From contig DELI01000009.1 of the NCBI GenBank assembly GCA_002354335.1, positions 36,046 through 100,045 of the forward strand: 64,000 nucleotides of DNA, given 5' to 3'. Position numbers and translations under genes: made by a program. The DNA is from Sphingobacterium sp. UBA2700 (GTDB lineage Bacteria > Bacteroidota > Bacteroidia > Sphingobacteriales > Sphingobacteriaceae). The notes beneath the pieces are model-generated. The model searched no databases. It was not told where the DNA came from and saw only the letters and a program-made list of their open reading frames with translations. Positions 42,946 to 52,086 of the stretch are shown piece after piece (position 1 is the first letter of the stretch; each line of letters begins with the position of its first letter).

Positions 42946-45405
42946 ATGGCTGATACTACCAAAAAAGAAGAGTTTGCAAACGATATCATACCTATCCCTG
43001 AGAGTCTAGAAGACGGCATGCAACACGTCAATAACCCTGTGCTTGATTTACCCCGGATAGAAAAGCAATATTTAACCACTGTCAAAGGTTTTTCGCAAGA
43101 ACGGAATGTATTTTACTTTACCGATGGTCGCGCAAAGGTTGAGGTCAAGGTGGTTTCGGAAGAGATTATTCGCGTTCGATTAGCTCCTGAGGGTGTTTTT
43201 CTAGCGGATTTTTCCTATGCAATCAACCATAAACCGGATGAATATGTGAATTACCAATTAGAGGAGTCAGAAACCCATTATAAAGTGAAGACCAACGCGG
43301 TCACCTGTTTTATTAAAAAAGATAACTTTTTTATCTCCTTCGGGAGTGCAGAGGAGAAGGTGTTGAATGCTGACTTTGCGCCAATGCACTGGGAAGAGAA
43401 TGTAGACTTCGGCGGTTATTATGTGTACTGTACAAAAGAAGCGCATGCCGATGAGGTTTTCTTTGGCTTGGGTGATAAGGCGACGAATTTGAATCTGCGT
43501 GGAAAGCGTGTTCGAAATTGGAACTCGGATACCTATTCCTATGCGTTCAACCAGGATCCACTCTATAAAACGGTTCCGTTTTATATTGGCGTAACACAAG
43601 GAGATGCCTATGGTATTTTTTTCGATAATACTTTTAAGACGTTTTTCGATTTCGCTGCGGAGCATCATGATCAGACAAGTTTTTGGTCTGAGGGTGGCGA
43701 ACTGCAATATTATTATATCCATGGCCCGAAGATGATTGATGTGGTCAAACGATACCATAGCATTACCGGAACACATTACATGCCGCCGCTATGGGGTATA
43801 GGCTACCATCAATGCCGTTGGAGCTACTATCCGGAAGCAAAAGTTCGGGATGTAGCATCTGAATTTAGGAAAAGGGAAATCCCTTGTGATGCCATCTATC
43901 TGGATATTGATTATATGGACGGCTACCGTTGTTTTACTTGGAATAAGCGTTACTTTCCTGATCCGAAGAAGATGATCGCTGATTTGGCGGCTGATGGCTT
44001 CAAGACTGTCGTGATGATTGATCCTGGAATCAAGGTCGACGATCAGTATTGGGTATTTAAGCAGGGCAAGGAAAACAATTATTTCTGCCGACGGGGGGAT
44101 GATTATTTTATGGAAGGATTTGTATGGCCGGGTCGCTGTCAATTTCCGGACTTCACCAACCCCGAAGTCCGTACCTGGTGGGGAACCTTGTACAAAGGAC
44201 TAGTCGATGATGGGGTGGCGGGCTTTTGGAATGATATGAACGAACCTGCAGTCTTTGGACGCGGAACTTTCCCGGATGATGTGCGTCATCAGTTTGAGGG
44301 GCACCGCGGCTCGCATCGTAAAGCCCATAATATTTACGGGATGCAGATGGTGCGAGCGACTTACGAAGGATTGAAAAAGCTTTACCGCAACAAGCGCCCA
44401 TTCACGATTACCCGCGCCGCTTATTCGGGTATACAGCGGTATTCCTCGGTATGGACAGGCGACAATATCGCTACTTGGGAACATCTGCGAATCGGTACGC
44501 TGCAGTTGCAACGCTTATCCGTTTCGGGTATGTCGTTCTGCGGTACAGATATTGGCGGATTTACAGGCGAACCGGATGGCGAGCTCTACACCCGTTGGAT
44601 GCAATTTGGTGTTTTCTCACCCTTTATGCGCGTGCATTCGGCAGGCGATACCCGGGATCGCGAGCCCTGGAGCTTCGGTCCTGAGTGGGAGGTAATCTGT
44701 AAGAAATTCATAGAATTACGTTATAAACTACTGCCTTACATCTACAGTGTATTTTGGCAACAACATAAGTACGGCGACCCCATATTGAGGCCCATTGCGC
44801 TATTGGAACAACATATTGCAAAGAACCTGCAACGGGAAGAAGAATTTACGTTCGGCGATCATCTGTTGGTATCGCCAGTTTTGCACCCGGGACAGTTGAA
44901 TAAAGTAGTCTACCTGCCGGAGGGAACCTGGTATTATTATTTCAACAATCAAGCATATGCGGGAAGTCAGGAGCATCAAATTGAGACACCTTTGGATGAG
45001 ATGCCATTCTTTGTTCGTGGAGGTGCTATCATCCCGGAGTTCCCAGTGATGCAATATACGGGCGAGCAAAAGATTGAATCCTTAAAATTGACTTATTACT
45101 TCGCACAGCAAGCCTGTGATTCTTATGTGTATTCTGATCATGGAGACACCTTTGCTTATGAGCAAGATGTTTACATGGATAAGCATTTTATCGCTGAAGG
45201 GCAAGCTACTTCTGTCAGTATACGTCAAGGCGAACAAGGCCTATATACACCGAACTACAGCACCTTCGATTTATACCTTGTAGGCTTACCGTTTACACCG
45301 AAGCAAATGATTGTTGACGGCTTAAAAATAGAATTTAAAACAGATGCGGAAGGACAATCGTATGTACAATTAGACCGTGATTTTAAGAAGATAATCATTC
45401 AATAA
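42946..45405 (+). CDS. GH31-family alpha-glucosidase
   Basis: An 819-residue family 31 glycoside hydrolase. The catalytic nucleophile Asp430 is in FWNDMNEP, and the acid/base Asp535 is in SFCGTDIGGF; the family segment GIGYHQCRWSYYPEAKVRDV lies in the middle. There is no signal peptide, so it acts in the cytoplasm, hydrolysing alpha-linked glucosides. It is the first of a tight glycogen group: glgB follows after 30 bp, then glgA and glgC. Probable job: breakdown of maltodextrin or alpha-glucan stubs. Confidence 0.93.
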   Translation: MADTTKKEEFANDIIPIPESLEDGMQHVNNPVLDLPRIEKQYLTTVKGFSQERNVFYFTDGRAKVEVKVVSEEIIRVRLAPEGVFLADFSYAINHKPDEYVNYQLEESETHYKVKTNAVTCFIKKDNFFISFGSAEEKVLNADFAPMHWEENVDFGGYYVYCTKEAHADEVFFGLGDKATNLNLRGKRVRNWNSDTYSYAFNQDPLYKTVPFYIGVTQGDAYGIFFDNTFKTFFDFAAEHHDQTSFWSEGGELQYYYIHGPKMIDVVKRYHSITGTHYMPPLWGIGYHQCRWSYYPEAKVRDVASEFRKREIPCDAIYLDIDYMDGYRCFTWNKRYFPDPKKMIADLAADGFKTVVMIDPGIKVDDQYWVFKQGKENNYFCRRGDDYFMEGFVWPGRCQFPDFTNPEVRTWWGTLYKGLVDDGVAGFWNDMNEPAVFGRGTFPDDVRHQFEGHRGSHRKAHNIYGMQMVRATYEGLKKLYRNKRPFTITRAAYSGIQRYSSVWTGDNIATWEHLRIGTLQLQRLSVSGMSFCGTDIGGFTGEPDGELYTRWMQFGVFSPFMRVHSAGDTRDREPWSFGPEWEVICKKFIELRYKLLPYIYSVFWQQHKYGDPILRPIALLEQHIAKNLQREEEFTFGDHLLVSPVLHPGQLNKVVYLPEGTWYYYFNNQAYAGSQEHQIETPLDEMPFFVRGGAIIPEFPVMQYTGEQKIESLKLTYYFAQQACDSYVYSDHGDTFAYEQDVYMDKHFIAEGQATSVSIRQGEQGLYTPNYSTFDLYLVGLPFTPKQMIVDGLKIEFKTDAEGQSYVQLDRDFKKIIIQ

Positions 45406-45435
45406 TAACTCTACTAATAGAAAAACAAGTTAAGC

Positions 45436-47349
45436 ATGACTGAAGCGGTTCAAGTACATAGCTTACTGTCGGATTTTGATGTATCATTATTTCGGTCAGG
45501 AAGGCATTATAAGCTTTATGAAAAATTCGGGTCCCATGAGCTAAGGATAAATGCTGTCGATGGGGTTTACTTTGCCGTTTGGGCACCGAATGCAAAAGAG
45601 GTTTCCGTAATAGGGAACTTTAATGGCTGGAATCCGCATTCACACCGACTGCACGTACGTTGGGACAGCAGTGGTATTTGGGAAGGCTTTATTCCCAAGC
45701 TGCAGAATGGAGAGGTTTATAAATACCATATCTTAACGAATCAGGGCGAACGTTTGGAGAAGGCAGATCCCTTTGCTTTGCATACGGAGATTCCGCCGGG
45801 TACAGCATCCATTGTATCGACCACCTGGTACGCTTGGACAGACTCGGAATGGATGTTTAACCGTCGCGAAACGAATGCGTTAGACCGTCCTTATTCCGTT
45901 TATGAAATGCACTTAGGTTCTTGGATGCGAGATCCGAAACATCCGGATCGTTTCCTAAGTTATAAAGAAATAGCGGAGCGTTTAATTCCTTATCTTTTAG
46001 AAACAGGCTTTACGCATGTAGAATTTATGCCTGTGATGGAGCACCCTTATTACCCATCTTGGGGATACCAGATTACGGGTTATTTTGCTGCCAGCTCGCG
46101 CTATGGCAGTCCGCAGGAATTGATGGGGCTTATTGATGCGCTGCATCAGGCGAATATTGGGGTGTTGCTCGATTGGGTGCCATCTCACTTTCCCGGGGAT
46201 GCACATGGTCTGTATCGATTTGATGGGACGCATCTTTTTGAGCATGAGGATCCAAAGAAGGGATTTCATCCGGATTGGCAGTCTTACATCTTCAATTATG
46301 GGCGCAACGAAGTGAAATCGTTTTTGATTAGCAATGCTTTCTTTTGGCTAGATCGCTATCATGTTGATGGGCTTCGCGTCGATGCCGTCGCATCTATGCT
46401 ATATCTGGATTATTCTAGAAAAGAAGGGGAGTGGATTCCAAACGAGTTTGGAGGCAACGAAAATTTAGAGGCTGTCACTTTTCTGAAAGAATTGAATGAG
46501 GCCGTTTACAAATACTTTCCCAATACGCAGACCATAGCGGAGGAATCGACTTCCTGGCCGGGCGTCAGTCGGGCAACCTTCCAAAACGGTTTAGGTTTTG
46601 GTATGAAATGGATGATGGGTTGGATGCACGATACCTTGGCTTATTTTCAGGAAGATCCGATCAACAGATCTTACCATCATGATAAGATGACTTTTGCCGG
46701 GATGTACACTTTTACAGAAAATTTTATGCTGCCACTCTCACACGATGAAGTTGTGTATGGTAAGCAATCTTTAATCTATAAAATGCCTGGTGATGAGTGG
46801 CAAAAGTTTGCTAACTTAAGATCACTTTATCTCTATATGTTTACTTATAGTGGCAGCAAATTGCTGTTTATGGGTGGCGAATTTGGGCAGACCTCGGAAT
46901 GGAATGTAAACCAATCTTTAGATTGGCATTTATTACAATTCAAACCACATGCGGGCATGAAGAAATTTGTGTCCGACCTCAATGCGGTGTATAGGAATTA
47001 CCCTGCTTTGTATGAGAAAGCTTTCAGTCCGGAGGGCTTTTCATGGATTGAGATGGCCGATCATACGAACAGTCTTTTTGTATATACCCGAAAGGGGCAT
47101 GATGAAGAAAATGATCTGTTAATCGTCTTGAATCTAACGCCGGTTGTGCGACGTAATTTTCGAGTAGGAGCAACACATGGGGGCAGTTGGGAGTTAGTAT
47201 TGAATTCTGACGAGACAAAGTATAATGGCAGTGGCGTTTCTGTCAAGAAGAAAGTCGCCACGGATGCTGTTTTTTGGATGAACCAAAAACAGTCTATTGT
47301 GTTAGACATTCCGCCTTTAGCGGGATTAATTTTTAAACGCGTTTTATAG
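45436..47349 (+). CDS. glgB: 1,4-alpha-glucan branching enzyme GlgB
   Basis: A 637-residue GH13 branching enzyme, making alpha-1,6 branches in glycogen. The CBM48-type N-terminal module (about 35-120) includes VYFAVWAPNAKEVSVIGNFN. The catalytic domain shows LLDWVPSHFP, the nucleophile Asp316 in GLRVDAVASML, acid/base Glu369 in TIAEESTSWPG and Asp437 in LPLSHDEVVYGK. It lacks the extra N-terminal domain of the E. coli enzyme. It lies between the GH31 gene and glgA (3-nt gap). Confidence 0.95.
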   Translation: MTEAVQVHSLLSDFDVSLFRSGRHYKLYEKFGSHELRINAVDGVYFAVWAPNAKEVSVIGNFNGWNPHSHRLHVRWDSSGIWEGFIPKLQNGEVYKYHILTNQGERLEKADPFALHTEIPPGTASIVSTTWYAWTDSEWMFNRRETNALDRPYSVYEMHLGSWMRDPKHPDRFLSYKEIAERLIPYLLETGFTHVEFMPVMEHPYYPSWGYQITGYFAASSRYGSPQELMGLIDALHQANIGVLLDWVPSHFPGDAHGLYRFDGTHLFEHEDPKKGFHPDWQSYIFNYGRNEVKSFLISNAFFWLDRYHVDGLRVDAVASMLYLDYSRKEGEWIPNEFGGNENLEAVTFLKELNEAVYKYFPNTQTIAEESTSWPGVSRATFQNGLGFGMKWMMGWMHDTLAYFQEDPINRSYHHDKMTFAGMYTFTENFMLPLSHDEVVYGKQSLIYKMPGDEWQKFANLRSLYLYMFTYSGSKLLFMGGEFGQTSEWNVNQSLDWHLLQFKPHAGMKKFVSDLNAVYRNYPALYEKAFSPEGFSWIEMADHTNSLFVYTRKGHDEENDLLIVLNLTPVVRRNFRVGATHGGSWELVLNSDETKYNGSGVSVKKKVATDAVFWMNQKQSIVLDIPPLAGLIFKRVL

Positions 47350-47352
47350 GTT

Positions 47353-48768
47353 ATGCAAGTTATTCATTTAAGTGTAGAATGTTTTCCTGTTGCCAAAGTC
47401 GGTGGCCTAGCGGATGTGGTGGGCTCTTTGCCCAAATATCAACGTCAGTTGGGTGTGGATGCCGCTGTTATAATGCCTTATTTCGACCGGAAATTTACGC
47501 AAGATCATGATTTCGAATCGGTCAGCAAAGGAGAGTTTTATCAGGGTTCGGCTTTACTGAACTATGAGGTGCTTCGCGAAAGCAAGGATACATTGGGATT
47601 TCCACTTTATCTGATTCGTATTCCCGGTGTATTGGATCGGGAGGAGGTTTATTGTTACCCGGATGAAGCGGAGCAATGGATCGCTTTTCAGCACGCGCTA
47701 CTACATTATTTGAAAACGAGCGGGCTTAAACCGGATGTTTTGCATTGTCATGACCATCATGTAGGGCTGATTCCGTTTTTGATCCGCTACACAAATGACT
47801 ATCGATCTTTGGCAGATATTCGCACTGTTTTTACGGTTCACAACGGACAGTATCAGGGTTGGATGAATTGGAACAAGGGCATTTTGCTTCCAGGATTTGA
47901 CACCTGGAAATGGGGGCTTTTGGACTGGGATGGATTGATCAACCCATTGGCAACAGCTATTAAGTGCTGTGATGCCTATACTACTGTTTCTGAAGGCTAT
48001 TTAGAGGAACTCTTTGTAGATGCGAACGGCTTACAAGCCTTGTTTTATGACGAACGGGGGAAATCCCATGGTATTGTCAATGGCATCGACCCTGCTTATT
48101 GGGATCCGCTCAGCGATCAGCTTATTATTGAAAATTATGGTATTGCTCAGGTTGATGAGGGCAAATTGGCGAATAAGAAAATCCTATGTACTCAGTACGG
48201 ATTGGATCCTGCCTTGCCTCTGTTAAGCTTTATCGGGCGATTCGCAACTGAGAAAGGGGCTGATATTTTGGCAGACATTATTAAAGATCTGTTGGGTGGG
48301 GCGGAGGCTTCGGTCAGCATCTTTATATTGGGATCTGGCGATGCGAATATACAAAATAGCATTGCGTCATTGACGCAGCAATTCAAAGGTAAGTTAGCCG
48401 TATTCTTTGGCTATAACGAAGGTTTGGCCCATCAGGTCTATGCCGCGTCGGATCTCCTGATTATGCCATCGCGTGTGGAACCATGTGGTTTGAATCAGCT
48501 TTATGCATTAAAATATGGAACCATTCCTATTGTACGTAAAATCGGAGGATTAAAAGATACCGTTATTGATGTAGAAGATTCGGGCTATGGTTTTGTATTT
48601 GGGGATGTCGATGCTGCCGAGGCTGCGGCGACGGTTCGAAGAGCTTTAACCTATATTTCTGACGAGAAGCAATTTGATGAAATTCGAGCAAATGCCATGG
48701 AACTGGATTTTTCCTGGCATAAGTCTGCTCAAAAATATATTGATTTATATAACCAATTACTTAGATGA
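47353..48768 (+). CDS. glgA: Glycogen synthase GlgA (ADP-glucose type)
   Basis: A 471-residue GT5 enzyme that adds glucose from ADP-glucose to glycogen. The N-terminal ADP-glucose motif KVGGLADVVG is at residues 15-24, and the C-terminal MPSRVEPCGLNQLYALKYG segment holds the acceptor/nucleotide site. Three bases after glgB, one base before glgC, clearly one operon. Confidence 0.95.
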   Translation: MQVIHLSVECFPVAKVGGLADVVGSLPKYQRQLGVDAAVIMPYFDRKFTQDHDFESVSKGEFYQGSALLNYEVLRESKDTLGFPLYLIRIPGVLDREEVYCYPDEAEQWIAFQHALLHYLKTSGLKPDVLHCHDHHVGLIPFLIRYTNDYRSLADIRTVFTVHNGQYQGWMNWNKGILLPGFDTWKWGLLDWDGLINPLATAIKCCDAYTTVSEGYLEELFVDANGLQALFYDERGKSHGIVNGIDPAYWDPLSDQLIIENYGIAQVDEGKLANKKILCTQYGLDPALPLLSFIGRFATEKGADILADIIKDLLGGAEASVSIFILGSGDANIQNSIASLTQQFKGKLAVFFGYNEGLAHQVYAASDLLIMPSRVEPCGLNQLYALKYGTIPIVRKIGGLKDTVIDVEDSGYGFVFGDVDAAEAAATVRRALTYISDEKQFDEIRANAMELDFSWHKSAQKYIDLYNQLLR

Positions 48769-48769
48769 T

Positions 48770-50041
48770 ATGGCGCACAAAGTTGTTTCAATTGTATTAG
48801 GAGGAGGCCGCGGAACACGCCTTTATCCATTGACCGACCAGCGGTCTAAACCTGCGGTTCCTATTGCTGGAAAATACAGATTGGTGGATATTCCCATCTC
48901 TAACTGTTTGAACTCAGGTTACAACAAGATATTTGTACTGACACAATTTAACTCGGCGTCCTTAAATAAGCATATCAAGAACTCCTACAACTTCAGTATT
49001 TTCAGTAAAGGTTTTGTGGATATTCTTGCGGCTGAACAGACCAGTGAGGGGGATAGTTGGTTTGAGGGAACGGCAGATGCGGTACGCCGTACGCAGAAAA
49101 ACTTAGTGAATGTAGATTATGACTATGTTCTTATTCTTTCTGGAGACCAATTATACCAGATGGATTATTCTGCTATGGTTGATTTCCACGTCAAGGGCGG
49201 AGGCGATATTACGATCGCAACAATCCCTGTTACAGGGAAAGAAGCAACGGGTTTTGGAATTTTGAAATCTGACGAAAATGGAGAGGTATCCTCTTTTATC
49301 GAAAAACCCAGCAAGGATTTGCTTCAAGATTGGACTTCGGAAGTTCCTGAAGAACTGGAAAAGCAGGGCAGAAATTATTTAGCCTCTATGGGGATCTACG
49401 TGTTCTCGAAAGGCGTCATGAAGACACTGTTGGCAGAGAATAAGGGGATGGATTTTGGGAAGGAAATTATCCCGGATGCCATAGGCAATGTTAAGATATT
49501 GAGCTATCAATATGATAATTACTGGACTGATATCGGTACGATTTCTTCGTTTTTTGAAGCTAATATTGGTCTGACGGATGATATTCCAGCATTTAATCTA
49601 TTTGGCGAGACCGTTTATACGCGTGCGCGCATGCTTCCTCCGTCAAAGGTCTCCGGAACAACCTTGAATCATGTGATTGTTTCGGATGGTTGTATTATTC
49701 TGGCCGATAAGATTCATCGTTCGGTGATGGGAATTCGATCACGCGTTGGAGCAGGAACCGTTATTAAGATGACTTACATGATGGGATCCGACTATTATGA
49801 GGAACTTACGGAGGTTGTGGAAATGACCAATAGCCAGGAGCCGCCACCTATTGGTGTAGGCGAGCGCTGCTATATCGAAAATGCAATTCTAGATAAAAAC
49901 TGCCGGATTGGTAATGATGTTCGCATTAAGGGTGGTAAACATTTGCCCGATGGAGACTTTGAGCAATATTCCGTTGTGGATGGAATTATTGTCGTAAAGA
50001 AAAATGCCGTGATAGATCATAATACAAGTATTGGCTTGTAA
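48770..50041 (+). CDS. glgC: Glucose-1-phosphate adenylyltransferase GlgC
   Basis: A 423-residue ADP-glucose pyrophosphorylase. The N-terminus has the nucleotide motif VLGGGRGTRLYPLTDQRSKP and then KYRLVDIPISNC; the sugar-phosphate region GFGILKSDENGEVSSFIEKP and a C-terminal left-handed beta-helix follow. The start at 48770 is chosen because the family begins just there; an upstream in-frame ATG (48674) lies inside glgA. It is the last gene of the glycogen operon, whose terminator is at 50087. Confidence 0.95.
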   Translation: MAHKVVSIVLGGGRGTRLYPLTDQRSKPAVPIAGKYRLVDIPISNCLNSGYNKIFVLTQFNSASLNKHIKNSYNFSIFSKGFVDILAAEQTSEGDSWFEGTADAVRRTQKNLVNVDYDYVLILSGDQLYQMDYSAMVDFHVKGGGDITIATIPVTGKEATGFGILKSDENGEVSSFIEKPSKDLLQDWTSEVPEELEKQGRNYLASMGIYVFSKGVMKTLLAENKGMDFGKEIIPDAIGNVKILSYQYDNYWTDIGTISSFFEANIGLTDDIPAFNLFGETVYTRARMLPPSKVSGTTLNHVIVSDGCIILADKIHRSVMGIRSRVGAGTVIKMTYMMGSDYYEELTEVVEMTNSQEPPPIGVGERCYIENAILDKNCRIGNDVRIKGGKHLPDGDFEQYSVVDGIIVVKKNAVIDHNTSIGL

Positions 50042-50086
50042 TATTTTTGACCCTTCCTATCGAGGGGACGAAAAATCTTAACGAAT

Positions 50087-50118
50087 AAGCGCCTTGTTTT
50101 TTGACAAGGCGCTTTTCT
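50087..50118. terminator. Bidirectional terminator after glgC
   Basis: Eleven-base arms AAGCGCCTTGT (50087-50097) and complement (50104-50114) with a 6-nt loop, and T-rich sequence on both sides. It ends both the glycogen operon and the convergent transporter gene. Confidence 0.85.
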
Positions 50119-51272
50119 TATTCTTCTGTTTTTGGCGTTTCTTTCGCTGTTGGATCTTTGATTTCGCTTTCTTTTTTCGGTTTCTTCTTGCCGAACTCAA
50201 CAACTTCAACAATACGCGGAATACTTGATTTCGGAGCCATATGGCGTAGCTTCTTGATTTTTCTTCTTCGTTTGTAGTTTCTGACTAAGCTGCTGCCCTG
50301 GTATAAATTCCAGTTCATTAAAAGAACAGAGAACAATACTACTGCTAAACCAATAATTTGCAGTTTGGTCACCTCATGATCGGTGAAGAAGTGCACGAGG
50401 ATAAGCGCAACGATCGGATTAACATAAGCATAGGTACTTACCTCTGTTGCTGGACGAACCTGCAATAGGAAAATGTAACAGCTAAATGCTAATATGGATC
50501 CCATCAGGGCTAAGTAAACCATAGCTCCCCAATATTCTACCGATACGGCTGCCGGATCGAAGCGGCTATATTCGCCGTTTATTAATGCGACCGTCGTAAA
50601 GGCTGTTCCTGCTACCACCATTTGCCAAGCGGTTTTTACCATCACATTGAGGTCTTCCTCTTTTGCTGGTGCTAGGGTATCCGCATCACTTGATTTTTCC
50701 TTTGTTCTCTCTTTGCTATATTTTGACCACAATGAACCAACCGTCCAACCAATTGTACCTAAGGTTAAGACAATCATGGCTGTTAATTTATTCTCGCTTT
50801 CTGCTGATTCGGAGGCTGGTCCGAATATCTGTTCTGCAAACAACATAATCACTCCGATGAAACCTAGCACGAGGCCAAGGATGGTTGTCACACTAGAGAA
50901 GTTCTCTTTCCATTTTGGTTTATCTAAAATAATGAACCAGATGGCTGTTGCAGCCGAGAGTATGGAAACGATTGCACTGGAGATGTACTGCTCAGACCAA
51001 ATAATGGCTGCCATGTCAACAAATAGTAGGAGGAAGCCGACAAAGGCAGCATCCTTTACTGCTTTTTTAATATAAATCTTGTAACCCTTAAAGTAGCAAT
51101 AGCCCATTAATAGTGTACCCGCAATTATGAATCGGATAGAGCCTAGTACAAAGGGAGGGAAGGCATGCAGCGCCTTCTCAATAAAGAAAAAAGTGGAACC
51201 CCAGACCACATAAACGACAGCATAGGCAAAAATAATGATGCTTGCTGATGGGGTAGTTGTATCTTTTACCAT
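50118..51272 (-). CDS. EamA-family drug/metabolite transporter
   Basis: A 384-residue protein with ten predicted membrane helices in two EamA repeats (the first begins YAVVYVVWGSTFFFIEKAL; the second contains LALMGSILAFSCYIFLL). The C-terminal ~60 residues are a charged cytoplasmic tail (basic, then acidic), longer than usual. A soluble insert of about 30 residues lies between the repeats. Probably an exporter of an amino acid or metabolite; the neighbouring Lrp-type regulator seven bases upstream supports an amino-acid link (inference). Confidence 0.88.
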   Translation of the reverse strand: MVKDTTTPSASIIIFAYAVVYVVWGSTFFFIEKALHAFPPFVLGSIRFIIAGTLLMGYCYFKGYKIYIKKAVKDAAFVGFLLLFVDMAAIIWSEQYISSAIVSILSAATAIWFIILDKPKWKENFSSVTTILGLVLGFIGVIMLFAEQIFGPASESAESENKLTAMIVLTLGTIGWTVGSLWSKYSKERTKEKSSDADTLAPAKEEDLNVMVKTAWQMVVAGTAFTTVALINGEYSRFDPAAVSVEYWGAMVYLALMGSILAFSCYIFLLQVRPATEVSTYAYVNPIVALILVHFFTDHEVTKLQIIGLAVVLFSVLLMNWNLYQGSSLVRNYKRRRKIKKLRHMAPKSSIPRIVEVVEFGKKKPKKESEIKDPTAKETPKTEE

Positions 51273-51279
51273 GCTGATC

Positions 51280-51759
51280 TTATTCCTTTGTAGGAATCAC
51301 TAATTTATTGTCTTCTTTAACTGTTTCTAGAACGATGGTTGTACGTGTTGAGATGATACCTTCAATCTTACTTAGTGAATTGCGCATCAAGTCGACTAAA
51401 CCCGCCGAGTCGTTCGTTCTAACTTTTATTAAATAGCCGTCCTCGCCAGCGATATCATGCACCTCAAGCACATCGGGAATCTCTGCTAATAGGAGCCCTA
51501 CTTTTTGCACACCAATGATATCTTGGGTCTTGATAAAGATGAAGGAAAGCATTTTCTGGTCCAATGCTGCGGGATTGATTCGAGCATTATATTGAAGGAT
51601 AACGTCCTTTTGTTCAAGCTTCTTTACGCGTTCGAGGATGGCAGAGGGTGCCATTCCCAATTCGCGCGCAATGTCTGCGTTGTTTGTGCGCGCATTGTCT
51701 TGCATAATCCTAAGGATTTGAAGATCAATTTGGTCTAATGAATATTCTAATTTTGCCAT
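51280..51759 (-). CDS. Lrp/AsnC-family transcriptional regulator
   Basis: A 159-residue regulator. An N-terminal winged helix (LDQIDLQILRIMQDNARTNN, then IARELGMAPSAILERVKKLE) is followed by the RAM ligand domain (EVHDIAGEDGYLIKVRTND). Lrp proteins sense amino acids. The ATG at 51759 starts the usual MAKLEYSLDQ N-terminus; an upstream TTG adds three residues. It is seven nt from the EamA gene, likely co-transcribed. Confidence 0.9.
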   Translation of the reverse strand: MAKLEYSLDQIDLQILRIMQDNARTNNADIARELGMAPSAILERVKKLEQKDVILQYNARINPAALDQKMLSFIFIKTQDIIGVQKVGLLLAEIPDVLEVHDIAGEDGYLIKVRTNDSAGLVDLMRNSLSKIEGIISTRTTIVLETVKEDNKLVIPTKE

Positions 51760-52086
51760 ATCGCGCAAATATCGTTATTTCCGAATAAAATTCAAATAAA
51801 TAGAGAATAAAATGAATAAAATTCAGTTTAAAGATGTTGGTGCAGGATATTGTTTATGAGGAGCGTAACGAAATCCGCAGGGGCTATACGCTAATATACA
51901 GAATTTAAATCGTATATCATTTTTATTTACTGATACTGAACACGATGTATTTCTGCGTTTTTGCGGTTGTTTGCGTGTTTTTCGTCAAATAATGCTTAAT
52001 AAAAGATTTAAATAGATGTAAAACGCAAAAAATGCAGTTTACTTTATCGAATATTGCGTAATTTAGTGTTTTCAATCTATACAGTC
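51760..52086. other. Divergent intergenic stretch
   Basis: AT-rich gap between the Lrp gene and the FAD oxidoreductase gene. An imperfect inverted repeat lies at 51953-51965 (CTGCGTTTTTGCG) and 52024-52037 (CGCAAAAAATGCAG). No gene is supported; two promoters must lie here. Confidence 0.5.
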